Positions 14,366 through 23,339 are shown, counted from the stretch's first letter. The stretch is 64,000 bases of DNA from Spartobacteria bacterium (GCA_021324825.1 JAJPII010000010.1:1-64000), one strand, 5' to 3'. Made by a program: numbers and translations. The notes: generated by a model from the sequence alone, not told the origin.

Positions 14366-15097
14366 ATGGCGGACGCGACATCCAGTAGCGGAACACCGGC
14401 GGCTGTGGCACAAGGCACAGCACCACCGCCCGTCGCTGGATCACAAGCCGCAGCGCCCGCGCCTCAGCCCATCGTCATCCCAGCCCCTATTGACGTTCGC
14501 CCTTTGCTTTGGGTTCTGATCGCTCTTGCAATCCTGATCGTTATCGTGCTAGTCGTGCTATGTTTCTGCAAATTCTGCGGCAAAGGCGCTTCCTCGACCG
14601 CCGACGACGGGGACAAGGAAATCGCCCGGATAAGCGAACGCACGTCCGGCATCCAGCACACTATCGAACTGAACAATCAACGGCAGGATACGCAACGCAT
14701 TGTCTCCAAACTCGATGAATGCATCGCTGGCATCCAGAAACTGGCTGAGAGCGGCACAGCTCGGGCCGCTACCCCGAAATCGGCGGTGAGCGGCACCTCG
14801 CAGGGGACGCCCACGCCAGAGCCGATTACAATTTCACCGCTGCCCAATGATCTTGATCGGAAAATTTCCGTTCTCCAGCACTCCATCGACGAGAATACGG
14901 CGCGTACGCCCCAGGACCTTGAGGAAATTCGCCGAAAGATCGATGATCTCAACGCTCTCGTCGCTCAAAAAATGGCGGCGATGAACTTCCTGCCCCGCGA
15001 TGTTTCGCCCCAATCTTCGGAACCTGGCAAGCCCGTAACGAAAGAACCTTCAAAAAAAATCTGGGGCTTGATAAACACCAATGTGGAGCGGCACTGA
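14366..15097 (+). CDS. Membrane protein with proline-rich N-terminus and coiled coil
   Basis: A 243-residue protein: Ala/Pro-rich start (1-45), one transmembrane helix at about 46-70 (LLWVLIALAILIVIVLVVLC), a coiled coil with RIVSKLDECIAGIQKL at 111-126, a Ser/Thr/Pro linker, and a second coiled coil (LDRKISVLQHSID...). It lies 21 bp before the coupling ATPase gene, so it may belong to the mobilisation apparatus. Paralogous in its juxtamembrane part to the protein at 13,389. Confidence 0.55.
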   Translation: MADATSSSGTPAAVAQGTAPPPVAGSQAAAPAPQPIVIPAPIDVRPLLWVLIALAILIVIVLVVLCFCKFCGKGASSTADDGDKEIARISERTSGIQHTIELNNQRQDTQRIVSKLDECIAGIQKLAESGTARAATPKSAVSGTSQGTPTPEPITISPLPNDLDRKISVLQHSIDENTARTPQDLEEIRRKIDDLNALVAQKMAAMNFLPRDVSPQSSEPGKPVTKEPSKKIWGLINTNVERH

Positions 15098-15118
15098 CTC
15101 TCCATCCTCCTTGGACGG

Positions 15119-16654
15119 ATGATCGCACCTCCACCCAACGCCCTCCAATCCGACTTTCCGCGCGGGTCGGCAGACCATGGCGCGGGGATTGGTCCTAGCG
15201 CGAGCTTTGAAACCAGCGTCAACGTCGCGCAGACGGCCTCGCTGCAATTCCAGGCTGCCAACGACGAAGGCCGCATCTTCCTTGGCGTCATCGATGCCAC
15301 TGTCGAAAAAATCCGGCTTCCAGATGATCGGATGGAGCGTTATGCCGTCGGCGGCAACGCGGTCGGTGTTCCGGATGACCGTCATATCCTCACCGTCGCG
15401 GGATCACGCGCGGGCAAGGGCCGCAGCGTCATTATTCCGAACCTGATTACGTATCCCGGCTCGGTTTTGGCGATTGATCCGAAAGGCGACCTGGCGCGAT
15501 TTACCGCCGATTATCGGGCCGATGTCCTCGGCCAGAAAGTGGTCGTCCTCGATCCCTTCGGCGTGGCGGGTGACGTGTCGGACCATCACGGCGGCAGCTT
15601 CAATCCGTTGTCCGTTCTCAATGAGGACAGTTCCAGCCTGATTGGGGATGCCAGTCTCATTGCGGATGCCCTAATCGTACCTGACCCTGGCGTAAAAGAC
15701 CCGCATTGGGACGAAAGCGCCAAGCAGTTTTTGGAAGGCGTCATTCTCCATGTGGCGACTTCGCCCGCCTATGCCGCTGAGCGAAACCTTATCTCCGTCT
15801 ATAACTGCATCGCGGATTGCGGCAAGGAACTTGAAAACGAAATGATCGAGAGCGTCTGCGCGGATTTCGCCGTCAGCACGCTAGCCGCGCAATTTTTCAA
15901 CAAGGCAGAGACGGAGCGAAGTTCGGTCCTATCAAACCTTCGTCGGCATGTCCGGTTTTTGGGATATCCTCAGATGCAACGGGTGTTAAAAGAAGGCGAT
16001 CTCGATCTGCGGCAACTCAAGAAAGAGAACGTAACCGTCTATCTAAGTCTCCCGGCAATGCGAATGGGGAGCTGTGCCCGATGGCTGCGCCTGTTCGTCA
16101 ACCTGATGCTGATGGCGTTGGAAGAAGAAAAAGCAAAACCGGCGCACCCCGTTTTGATGGTGTTGGATGAATTCGCGGTTCTCGGCACGATGAAGAGCCT
16201 GGAAGATGCGGCGGGCCAAATCGCGGGGCTGGATTGCAAGCTCTGGCCAATTTTGCAAGATTTAGGGCAGTTGCAGGCGCTCTACGGCAAGCGGTGGGAG
16301 ACTTTCATCGGCAATTCTGGCGTGCTGCAATTCTTCGGCAACTCGGACATGCAGACGCTGGAGTGGGTGTCAAAGCGGCTCGGAAATACAACCATTCAGT
16401 CCGTCAATCAAAGCCAGCCAGGATACGATCAGCGGACGCGGCAAGGGGCGACTGGTCAGTCCTTCAATGAGCATGTTCATCCGCTCATGACGGCGGAGGA
16501 GATTTCACGGTTTTTCGGGCGGGATGACAAATACCTGCGTCAGCTCATCATTCGCCCCACCTGGTCGCCGATGGTACTGCAACGGGCTTACTACGATAAA
16601 CACGCGTTGTTTGAACCCTATCGGCGGTTCATGGCGCAACCTACCACTGTATGA
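15119..16654 (+). CDS. Type IV coupling protein-like ATPase (VirD4/TraG family)
   Basis: A 511-residue ATPase with Walker A GSRAGKGRS at 95-103, the family-typical VLAIDPKGDL just after it, FNPL, and Walker B VLMVLDEFAVLG with Asp350/Glu351. Coupling proteins bring the relaxase-DNA complex to the secretion channel. Unusual: the N-terminal transmembrane helices normal for VirD4 proteins are missing; the protein starts with ~60 soluble residues. The next gene, overlapping by ATGA, encodes a protein with two membrane helices that could supply the anchor. No other type IV secretion gene is present. Confidence 0.85.
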   Translation: MIAPPPNALQSDFPRGSADHGAGIGPSASFETSVNVAQTASLQFQAANDEGRIFLGVIDATVEKIRLPDDRMERYAVGGNAVGVPDDRHILTVAGSRAGKGRSVIIPNLITYPGSVLAIDPKGDLARFTADYRADVLGQKVVVLDPFGVAGDVSDHHGGSFNPLSVLNEDSSSLIGDASLIADALIVPDPGVKDPHWDESAKQFLEGVILHVATSPAYAAERNLISVYNCIADCGKELENEMIESVCADFAVSTLAAQFFNKAETERSSVLSNLRRHVRFLGYPQMQRVLKEGDLDLRQLKKENVTVYLSLPAMRMGSCARWLRLFVNLMLMALEEEKAKPAHPVLMVLDEFAVLGTMKSLEDAAGQIAGLDCKLWPILQDLGQLQALYGKRWETFIGNSGVLQFFGNSDMQTLEWVSKRLGNTTIQSVNQSQPGYDQRTRQGATGQSFNEHVHPLMTAEEISRFFGRDDKYLRQLIIRPTWSPMVLQRAYYDKHALFEPYRRFMAQPTTV

Positions 16655-17304
16655 GACTGAACGAAGCGGTTCCCGGTTTCCCGGAGTGGCCACCGATCAT
16701 CGAACGCGACGACGGCAAGGAAATCGTGGTGGAGACCCGATACATCCCATTTAAAGCCTATGTTTTCGCGGAGTGGATCGTGCGACTGGCGACTATCGGC
16801 TATGCCATTTTGGCCGTGCGTTGGGCCATTAGGCAGGAATATCTCGCCTATATGTTCATGTGGTTCGCGATCTGGTTCCTGCCGGTGATGATTGTCGTCA
16901 AAATCCTGCCCCTGCCGTGGATGATTTCTTATTCTTTACTGATGCGCACGGTGCGCATCCGCTTTACCGCCGCCAAGATTTTCATCGGCGGAAAGGAGTT
17001 CGATGTAACGCTGCCCATCGCGGTGCATTTTCAGGCGATGGAGCCGCATCTCCCCGAGGATCGGGTCAACGAGTTGCGACGCATGCCCAGCCTCTCAAAG
17101 GACCTCGCCTATGAACTCAAGTTCCAGAAGGTGGAGATGATTTACGGGGCGCGCCTCGTGCATATTGTCTCGATTGTCGACCAGAAGCGCGCCGGGCAAT
17201 TCGTGCTGGGCTTGCAAATTGCCTTTGAGCGCGCAAAGACCGCAAAATCACAGCGACAATTTGCCGACGTGGGCAGGTCGCTAGAGGAAGACCGGCCCGA
17301 GTAA
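16651..17304 (+). CDS. Membrane protein, probable partner of the coupling ATPase
   Basis: A 217-residue protein with two strong hydrophobic helices at about 38-60 and 65-85 and a soluble C-terminal domain. Its ATG overlaps the coupling ATPase stop (ATGA), so the two are translationally coupled. The topology resembles the anchor of a VirD4 protein, or a DotM/TrbA-type partner of a coupling protein; I infer this from context, not from a sequence match. Confidence 0.6.
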   Translation: MRLNEAVPGFPEWPPIIERDDGKEIVVETRYIPFKAYVFAEWIVRLATIGYAILAVRWAIRQEYLAYMFMWFAIWFLPVMIVVKILPLPWMISYSLLMRTVRIRFTAAKIFIGGKEFDVTLPIAVHFQAMEPHLPEDRVNELRRMPSLSKDLAYELKFQKVEMIYGARLVHIVSIVDQKRAGQFVLGLQIAFERAKTAKSQRQFADVGRSLEEDRPE

Positions 17305-17319
17305 TCAACACCTCTTTTT

Positions 17320-17622
17320 ATGGACGACCCTTGGCCTCCCGACGCCCCGAAACTCAATAAGGACTTCAAAAAGGCGCATGATGGTAAGACAACCGAGCCG
17401 AATGCTGGCGGCGACAAAGAGATTGTAACCAAAAAGCAGATTGAAGAACTCGAAAAGCAACGTCCCAAACCAGCGCCGCCGCTGGCGTTGACGCCAGCGG
17501 GCGTCAGGCCATGTCGCACCGCGCAAGAGCGGCACGCGGCGCGCGTAGAAAGCATGAAACAACGGCTTCGCGAGAGAGAAGGCAAGGCGCGGGACGATTT
17601 CGACCGGTCGGCCAGCATGTAG
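17320..17622 (+). CDS. Hypothetical protein, last gene of the coupling operon
   Basis: A 100-residue, highly charged, probably disordered protein (MDDPWPPDAPKLNKDFKKAH, and a helical C-terminus RHAARVESMKQRLREREG). It begins 15 bp after the membrane partner and is followed by a terminator, so it closes the operon. No family recognised. Confidence 0.5.
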   Translation: MDDPWPPDAPKLNKDFKKAHDGKTTEPNAGGDKEIVTKKQIEELEKQRPKPAPPLALTPAGVRPCRTAQERHAARVESMKQRLREREGKARDDFDRSASM

Positions 17623-17629
17623 GAGAGCG

Positions 17630-17662
17630 GAAGCCGCAGCGAATTTGCTGCGGCTTCTTTTT
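17630..17662 (+). terminator. Rho-independent terminator of the coupling operon
   Basis: GAAGCCGCAGC (17,630-17,640) pairs with GCTGCGGCTTC (17,647-17,657), followed by TTTTT. It lies directly between two convergent genes. Confidence 0.88.
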
Positions 17663-17665
17663 GGT

Positions 17666-18172
17666 TTAGGAGCAGCGATAGACGAAGGTTTTCCCCGCGA
17701 TAACGGTTTCCGCATAGTCCATTCGCAGGTCGCGGGCGATGGCATCGAAGTCAAGACACCACTGTATCCGTTCGGGGATTTCGCCGAATAGACCTTCGTC
17801 CACGAAGTGCTCGGCCAGTTCGCGGAGACTATCGAACTCATAAATATCAATGTCGAGGTCGTCGGGATGATCCTTCGCAATCTCGAAAGCATAGCCGCAT
17901 TCGCCAACGGCGATGATGGCTTTGCGCTTTCGATCTTCATCCCAATCCTCGTAGGCCGCGAGAAACTTCGCGAAGGTGCCTTGATGAACGCAAAGGGCTT
18001 CAAAAAGACAGGCATCGATGGCGTCACCGTCGATGAATTGGATTTCATACTCTTCAACGGGCCAGCCCCATCGGTTGCGGTTGGCGTTCGCCCGTGCTTG
18101 GTATTCCTCCAAGTTTTCGAAATAAAATCCCGAAGCGTCGAGATCGTATGGCATTGCATAAAGTACGGTCAT
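17666..18172 (-). CDS. ardA: Antirestriction protein ArdA
   Basis: A 168-residue very acidic protein, as expected for a DNA mimic that blocks type I restriction enzymes. Family features: FYFENLEEYQARANANR near the N-terminus, the IQFIDGDAID region, EFDSLRELAEHFVDEGLFGE and the C-terminal end IARDLRMDYAETVIAGKTFVYRC. Such genes are carried by mobile elements to protect incoming DNA. It has its own transcription unit between two terminators. Confidence 0.82.
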   Translation of the reverse strand: MTVLYAMPYDLDASGFYFENLEEYQARANANRNRWGWPVEEYEIQFIDGDAIDACLFEALCVHQGTFAKFLAAYEDWDEDRKRKAIIAVGECGYAFEIAKDHPDDLDIDIYEFDSLRELAEHFVDEGLFGEIPERIQWCLDFDAIARDLRMDYAETVIAGKTFVYRCS

Positions 18173-18191
18173 GGTTTCCTCCTCTGGGAAA

Positions 18192-18217
18192 GAAAAGCGC
18201 CGTTAGGCGCTTTTCTC
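18192..18217 (-). terminator. Hairpin terminator at the end of the small gene
   Basis: GAAAAGCGCC and GGCGCTTTTC form a 10-bp stem with a 4-base loop; on the minus strand it is followed by TTTCC. It includes the stop codon of the gene at 18,203 and separates it from ardA. Confidence 0.6.
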
Positions 18218-18403
18218 CGGGGCTGAGTTGAGCGAAGGCGGGAAAGCCGTGTAGACCTTATCGCCAACCAGAATGTTGAAACCTGCTCCTTTGCCGTGGG
18301 CGAATGCCGCCCCCGCGCGGGTCAGCTTGCCTTCGGCGTTCCGCTCGTAGATTACGAAGGTGGGAACTTTCTTGGCTTTCGCGATTTGATTTTCCGTTGT
18401 CAT
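18203..18403 (-). CDS. Small conserved protein of mobile elements
   Basis: A 66-residue protein reading VPTFVIYERNAEGKLTRAGA, then FAHGKGAGFNILV and FPP. I recognise this pattern from small uncharacterised proteins found next to antirestriction and transfer genes, but cannot name a family. Start at 18,403 is supported by AAGGAGAG 7 bases upstream; the longer frame to 18,457 has no such site. Confidence 0.6.
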   Translation of the reverse strand: MTTENQIAKAKKVPTFVIYERNAEGKLTRAGAAFAHGKGAGFNILVGDKVYTAFPPSLNSAPEKSA

Positions 18404-18844
18404 GTAGTCTCTCCTTCGTTTGCATGACCCTTTCGGGCGATGCATCCCGTCCGCCATCGAACCGGTGCAGCGTCATACAGGAAAATTGGGGGAGACCTGC
18501 AAGGGGGAGCCGATTTTCCTGTTGACGCGAGAAGCGCCGGTCAATGGCAGGGTGCAAGAGACTGCACGAAGGGGTGATGCAAATGTTTCAAGGGGAACTA
18601 TGAGGACGGCTGGAAGGAAAATCCGGAACTAAGCGTTCGAACACTGTAATCCCGATGGGTGAAGCGAATGGCAGTAAGAAACCGCGACGGATCGAACTCG
18701 ATCCAGCTTTCTCTCGGTTTTGAGGGGTGGCTCATCACATCCCATTTTCCTTGCGCCAGCGGCGCATGGGATGGACGGCAAAAAGGTACGGCGGTTGGCG
18801 CACCGGACCCGCTGCGCTGTTTCAACCGCGCTTTAGCAATACGG
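18404..18844. other. Gene-free stretch between small gene and broken integrase
   Basis: About 440 bases without a convincing gene. One hairpin is visible: outer arms CCCAT/ATGGG and inner arms GCGCC/GGCGC at about 18,742-18,771. The promoter of the minus-strand gene at 18,203 must lie in the part next to 18,404. Confidence 0.35.
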
Positions 18845-20135
18845 CTATTGCTTGCCCTTTGAATTTCTGCGCCGTTCGGGGCCAGGGCGGGCCGCCCCGG
18901 CTTTCCCGCTCTTGCTATTCTCCGGATTGGCTCGATCATCCGGTAATACTTCCCAGCTTCCCATGCCGTGCAACACGCGGTCTGCGTGCTTGACCGTATT
19001 CACATGGCCGTAATGCTGCTCGATCATTTCAACAGACGTTCCCATCTGCTGCGCCAGAAAATAAACGTCCACGCCTTCACCTAACCGGAATGTCGCATAG
19101 GTATGCCGGAAACAATACGTCGAACGCGGAATTCCTGACGGGCCTTCGCGCAATTTGGCTTCTGTCAGTAGTTGGGAAACCAAATCCATATAAAGCGATT
19201 TGGTCGCTTTCCCAGTCTTGGTTGTAAAAACCGGATCACCTGGCGCGGTTGATTTTGAAATGGCTTTAACACGGTCCAGATATTCCCCGACGCTAGGCGG
19301 GGCCACCAGATGCCGGGATTTGCCCTTTCCCCGCACGGACAAAATGACAAGATCGCGCCCGTCCTTGTCTTTGCCCTTCGATATATCCCGCCAACGCAAA
19401 TTCTTGGCTTCTGGCGGGCGCATGCCTGTATTGCACATGATAAGGACAAAATTATAGGTCACGGTACGATACCAGATGCTTGAAATCTTGGTTGCCGCCT
19501 TGACCCATGACCGGCCCCGCGTATGCAGGGCGCGGTATTCTTCTATCGTAAACGCATCCCGCCGCATGGTCTTGAACTGCGGCCTGCCTTCAAAACGCTG
19601 GCTGGCCGTGATATAGCGTTTCTTGATCGCAAACTCCATGATGGCCCGGAAAATCATCATCTCGAATTTTACGGTTGAATCGCTGACCTGCTCACGAAAC
19701 TGCCCCCTTCCCGTGTTCGCGCCGCCACGCCGGATAACCAGCCCAGCGATCCTGACCAATCAGGCTAATCTGGATATTGCCAACGTAGGGGTTCAAATGT
19801 CCTCTAATGGAGGATCCTATTTTCCGAACGCGCTCATGCCCGATTTCACCCATCTTCGCGCGTTGGCGTTGGGCTTCAAGATACTCGTTTGCGACTTCGT
19901 TAAAGGGCTTGTCGAAAATCGGAACTTCGTGCTTAATCCGAAACCGCACGTCCGCGTCATGGTCATAGGCGCGGTCCCGTGCTTCGTGCAGGTCGTACGT
20001 TTTGAGGGAAACCGTTTTATAGCGGTCTGCCTTCGGCAGCTTAATCCTGCAATACCAATTCCGATGTTCTACATCGCCCCGGCGGAAGATAATCAGGCCC
20101 GGTTTTAGTTCTTCCTTGTCGATGATAAAGGCCAT
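18845..20135 (-). pseudogene. Tyrosine recombinase broken by a frameshift
   Basis: The integrase is read in two frames: an N-terminal part from ATG 20,135 (MAFIIDKEELKPG) to a premature stop near 19,692, and a C-terminal catalytic part in another frame down to 18,845. The frames join at a run of five G on the minus strand (19,703-19,707): one G fewer restores HGKGQFREQ and continuous coding. The catalytic part has Arg (TGMRPPEA), Lys (GKGKSRH), the FRHTYATF box and Tyr (IEQHYGHV). Either a real inactivated gene or a sequencing/assembly error in a homopolymer. Confidence 0.75.
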
Positions 20136-20440
20136 GCCTCTCGTCCCTCTTTGTGCAGGTTCCGTGCAGCTTTGCGCTGTAAGTCGTTGATCTTCCGTAA
20201 CTGTGCATACCATGTGTAGATAATTATAACATAGAAGTGTTAATCAAAACAAACAGATAAGGTAAGTCAGTCATCCCAGAGAGGTCCTCTACCTGTGGCA
20301 ACTGATTGATAACGAACCTAAAATTTGGTTTCCAATATCCTGTGCAGGAGCTGTGCAGGTTATTTCTCGAGTAGAGTAGCTGGTGGCTTGACTACAATGC
20401 TCGGCAACGCCGAGGCAATACGGCAGCCTGCAAGCGGTCA
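20136..20440. repeat. AT-rich region with two phased TGTGCAGG pairs
   Basis: GTGCAG occurs at 20,153 and 20,164 and again at 20,342 and 20,353, each pair 11 bp apart and ~180 bp from the other. The layout is the same as the arm-like repeats next to the other two integrases, so these are candidate arm sites of the broken integrase. The middle is AT-rich and should hold its promoter. Confidence 0.4.
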
Positions 20441-21931
20441 TTAAATGTAATATTTGAAATTCGGTTTGTGGCTTTTAACCAATCGGTTGCTGACGAGAAT
20501 TTCCCCTACCGCGCTGGAAAAGTGGATTGTAACGGGTTGGTTTTCTCCGAGCTTGCAGCAATTGTAATTGAGCTTGGTAAGGCCAAAGATGTCCCTCGCG
20601 ACTTGCTCGACATCTTCCTCTCCATGTTGCACCTCGATGCAGAGTGGTTGCGGCACTTCCGAACCGTCATAGGTGCGCAGGCGGGGCTTAAAGCCCGAAC
20701 CCCAAAGAAATCCTCGTTTTTGCGATACTTGCCAAAAAGTCCCACGTAGGACTGGACGCGTGCCGGCCCGGTATAGTCGCAGCCCAAGCCTTTCAGGAGC
20801 GACGCGGACGGCGACCAATTTGACACCTTCAGGGCACGCCTGTTGATATCCTTCAAATTCTTCCTCGTTGACAGTAGAGCGGCAATGCAGAAACACTTCG
20901 GTAAGTTTTTTGCCGTGCAAATCTTCGTAGGTGCTTAACACGCCAGAGAGCAGCCGCTTCGCACTGTCTCTGCTCAAATGGTATTCGCCATTTCGTTCTG
21001 AATACCATTTTCCCTCATCTCCGAGGAAGACCACGCCGTCTCCATCGTTGAGAAACATTTGCGCCGCGCTACACGCATTATGGGCTGTTTCTGTATTCTT
21101 GAAGGAAACTCCTACATAGCATACCCCGTCTCGAACGCCGCCAAGCTTCCAAGGCTTCCGCCCGGCTTTGTAGTAGAACGCGGTCGCTATGTTCCACGCT
21201 CTATCAGAAAGAGGAGTAAGTTGTCTCATCCCAAATTGTGCCTTGCCGGGTGTTAGGCGCAGGGTTGATTCGCGTACGATCTGGATAGGTGTCTCTAATT
21301 CCATCACCCGCGCTTTAATCTGGCGGCGAAAATCCAAGGAATGAGAGTATTGTTCGGGCTCATACGCCTCAAAAAAGTCGCCCATTTCAGAACGCATTCG
21401 TTGTTCCCGTTTATTAACACGATGCCCATAGCCATCTTGAACTCGGGAGAGTGGCCGACATGTAGCGAAAATGAAATCGGGGACAACCACGACGAAGAAA
21501 TGGAATGGTTGATCCGATTTTTTGGCCGCTCTAATCTGGCTCAAAAACAAGGATACGACTCCAAAAACCCGCTGATGATCGTCTTTGTTGCTGGCGACGT
21601 TCTTCACGACAAGCTCGTCCAATTCTTCAACCCAAGCCGGCTCCGACGGCAAGACAGAGTGAAAGGCTTCCTCGAAACCAGGAAAATGCGGCCATAGGGT
21701 CTCATCCATCCGGTCGTCCGTGGCGATAGGACGATTGATCGCGTTAGCGAAGTCGCGAAAGGCCGCAAGACCGATTTTCGTTCCTATCACGCCATAGGAC
21801 AGACGCGAAGGCTTCTCAATGCCCGAAGAGTCCACTGGGCCGAATAGGGTAAGTCCATCGCGGGGGTGCTCAAGGACTTCGCCGCCACAAAATTCAAGGT
21901 GCGGCTCGTCAAATACGGACACGTTATTCAT
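20441..21931 (-). CDS. Short prokaryotic Argonaute (MID-PIWI) of a SPARTA system
   Basis: A 496-residue protein without N-terminal and PAZ domains. The first ~160 residues match the start of short Argonautes (LTLFGPVD..YGVIGTKIGLAAFRDF). The MID region (about 165-240) holds QIKARVMELETPIQIV. The PIWI region (about 245-496) holds AFYYKAGRKPWKLGG, CYVGVSFKNT and the C-terminal LTKLNYNCCKLGENQPVTI and VGEILVSN. The catalytic aspartate normally after GI/GV is replaced (GVSF), as in all short, non-slicing Argonautes. In SPARTA it binds a guide and target and then activates the TIR-APAZ partner. Start at 21,931 overlaps the partner's stop by 8 bp; a frame to 22,051 adds a basic non-family stretch. 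Confidence 0.88.
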   Translation of the reverse strand: MNNVSVFDEPHLEFCGGEVLEHPRDGLTLFGPVDSSGIEKPSRLSYGVIGTKIGLAAFRDFANAINRPIATDDRMDETLWPHFPGFEEAFHSVLPSEPAWVEELDELVVKNVASNKDDHQRVFGVVSLFLSQIRAAKKSDQPFHFFVVVVPDFIFATCRPLSRVQDGYGHRVNKREQRMRSEMGDFFEAYEPEQYSHSLDFRRQIKARVMELETPIQIVRESTLRLTPGKAQFGMRQLTPLSDRAWNIATAFYYKAGRKPWKLGGVRDGVCYVGVSFKNTETAHNACSAAQMFLNDGDGVVFLGDEGKWYSERNGEYHLSRDSAKRLLSGVLSTYEDLHGKKLTEVFLHCRSTVNEEEFEGYQQACPEGVKLVAVRVAPERLGLRLYRAGTRPVLRGTFWQVSQKRGFLWGSGFKPRLRTYDGSEVPQPLCIEVQHGEEDVEQVARDIFGLTKLNYNCCKLGENQPVTIHFSSAVGEILVSNRLVKSHKPNFKYYI

Positions 21932-23339
21932 CGGCGTCGACCCCTGGTTCTTCGTCAAGAACGAGTTCCTCTTCGCTCGTATCTTCTTCTGACGGGATTT
22001 CTTCTTGCGACGGATCGAACTTTTGCTCGAGGATTTCCTCATGAAGCCCACGGGGTGAAGTTATTCGGATCAGCCCGGGTTCGAGCGTGAGATCATCGTC
22101 GCCAGCGGGAAGCAGACTGGTGAGCAATTGTTCCGCTGCCAGCACGCGGCTCAACCATTTGTCGTTATACCACATTTTCGTCATCCGCCGCCGCCGTGGG
22201 CCAACGCTTTTATCGATAATGGGCTCACCTTTCTCGGTGAAGAAAACGAGAGTTGGAGTGATCTGAATGTGGAAAGCTTTGTCGAGCCCACGCGCCAAGC
22301 GCAATCGAAAGGCAAAATGATGATAGTTTACTTCTCTCACTCCGGCGGCCCGCCGAAAGGTCACTCGGCCTCTTATTTGTAGCCAAGTTTTTCTCCCTCG
22401 GAAGCCGACGAAGTATAGCTTCTCGTTATCCAGATAGCGTTCGGGCAGAAAAAATGTCTCCGTGAGTTTTGGATTCGGGTGTTGCAGACAGCCTGAACGC
22501 AGCAGACGACGGGACAATGCTTTCATGATGAGGTTCGCGGCGATGTTGCGAGCCCGCACCCCCCGGAAGAATTCACTCTCTGCCCAAAGAAGCTGCTCTA
22601 CCGTAGGTTTGATATATTGAGAAAATTCACTCGGAGGCGCTATCAGCGAGACAAGAACGTCTCGGGATATCTCATAGAACGCCCAGTCTTTTTCGATTTG
22701 CTTCCATTTTTCAGCCCCAGGATCGGCAACCATTTGGAACACTTTCAATATCGACGGGAAGCGTTTTACGTTGATGACGTTCGCGAATAATTGCTCCGGG
22801 GTGGCGCTTAATAAATCCTCGCCTCGCGGAAAGCTGGTGGCCGCTAAGGGGGCCGCGTTTGCAAGAGATCGAGGGGCGGATATTGAATCCAGCTTTTTCA
22901 GCAGCGCTCGCCATCCGTCAGCCCAGCCGCGCGTAAAAGAAATGTAAGATGTGGTCGTCGTCAGCCAGTCTAATTCACTCCCATCCACTTTCAGGGGAAT
23001 CAAAAAGTCTGGAATGCCGCGCTGTTCGCCAAGGCGCTGGGCAAGAACGCGCTCTCCGGTCGGTTTGGGTTTCCGAAGCGAATGCTCGGAAATGAGGGCA
23101 ATCATCCGGAAGGTCCGTGTTTTTATGGCGTCATCTATTGTTTGTGGCCAAGGTTCACCGCCAAGCAATTTCATCTGGTCGAACCAAACGGCGTGCCCTC
23201 TCGCAGCGAGCTTCCTCGCCAACCACAGCGCAAGTGCGTTGTCCTCAACAGCATAGCTGATGAACAAGTGCGTGGGGCCGAGAGTGCCGGTGTGGTCCAC
23301 GAAAGGAACGTACAGCAAGGGCGGGGAAATGTTCAGCAA
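21924..23339 (-). CDS. TIR-APAZ protein of a SPARTA system
   Basis: A 471-residue two-domain protein. The N-terminal TIR domain (about 22-150) shows THLFISYAVEDNALALWLAR, GHAVWFDQMKLLGGEPW, and a candidate catalytic glutamate at 96 (PTGERVLAQR). The rest is the APAZ domain, which replaces the missing N-terminal half of the Argonaute, ending in an acidic tail (EEDTSEEELVLDEEPGVDADE). In characterised SPARTA systems the TIR domain degrades NAD(P)+ when the Argonaute senses invader DNA, killing or arresting the cell. Length and the overlap with the Argonaute gene fit the known systems. Confidence 0.87.
   Translation of the reverse strand: MLNISPPLLYVPFVDHTGTLGPTHLFISYAVEDNALALWLARKLAARGHAVWFDQMKLLGGEPWPQTIDDAIKTRTFRMIALISEHSLRKPKPTGERVLAQRLGEQRGIPDFLIPLKVDGSELDWLTTTTSYISFTRGWADGWRALLKKLDSISAPRSLANAAPLAATSFPRGEDLLSATPEQLFANVINVKRFPSILKVFQMVADPGAEKWKQIEKDWAFYEISRDVLVSLIAPPSEFSQYIKPTVEQLLWAESEFFRGVRARNIAANLIMKALSRRLLRSGCLQHPNPKLTETFFLPERYLDNEKLYFVGFRGRKTWLQIRGRVTFRRAAGVREVNYHHFAFRLRLARGLDKAFHIQITPTLVFFTEKGEPIIDKSVGPRRRRMTKMWYNDKWLSRVLAAEQLLTSLLPAGDDDLTLEPGLIRITSPRGLHEEILEQKFDPSQEEIPSEEDTSEEELVLDEEPGVDADE

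Noticed and set aside
18659-18862. Small plus-strand open frame of 67 codons
   Set aside because: No ribosome site, odd composition, and it overlaps a hairpin and the end of the broken integrase; no support as a gene.
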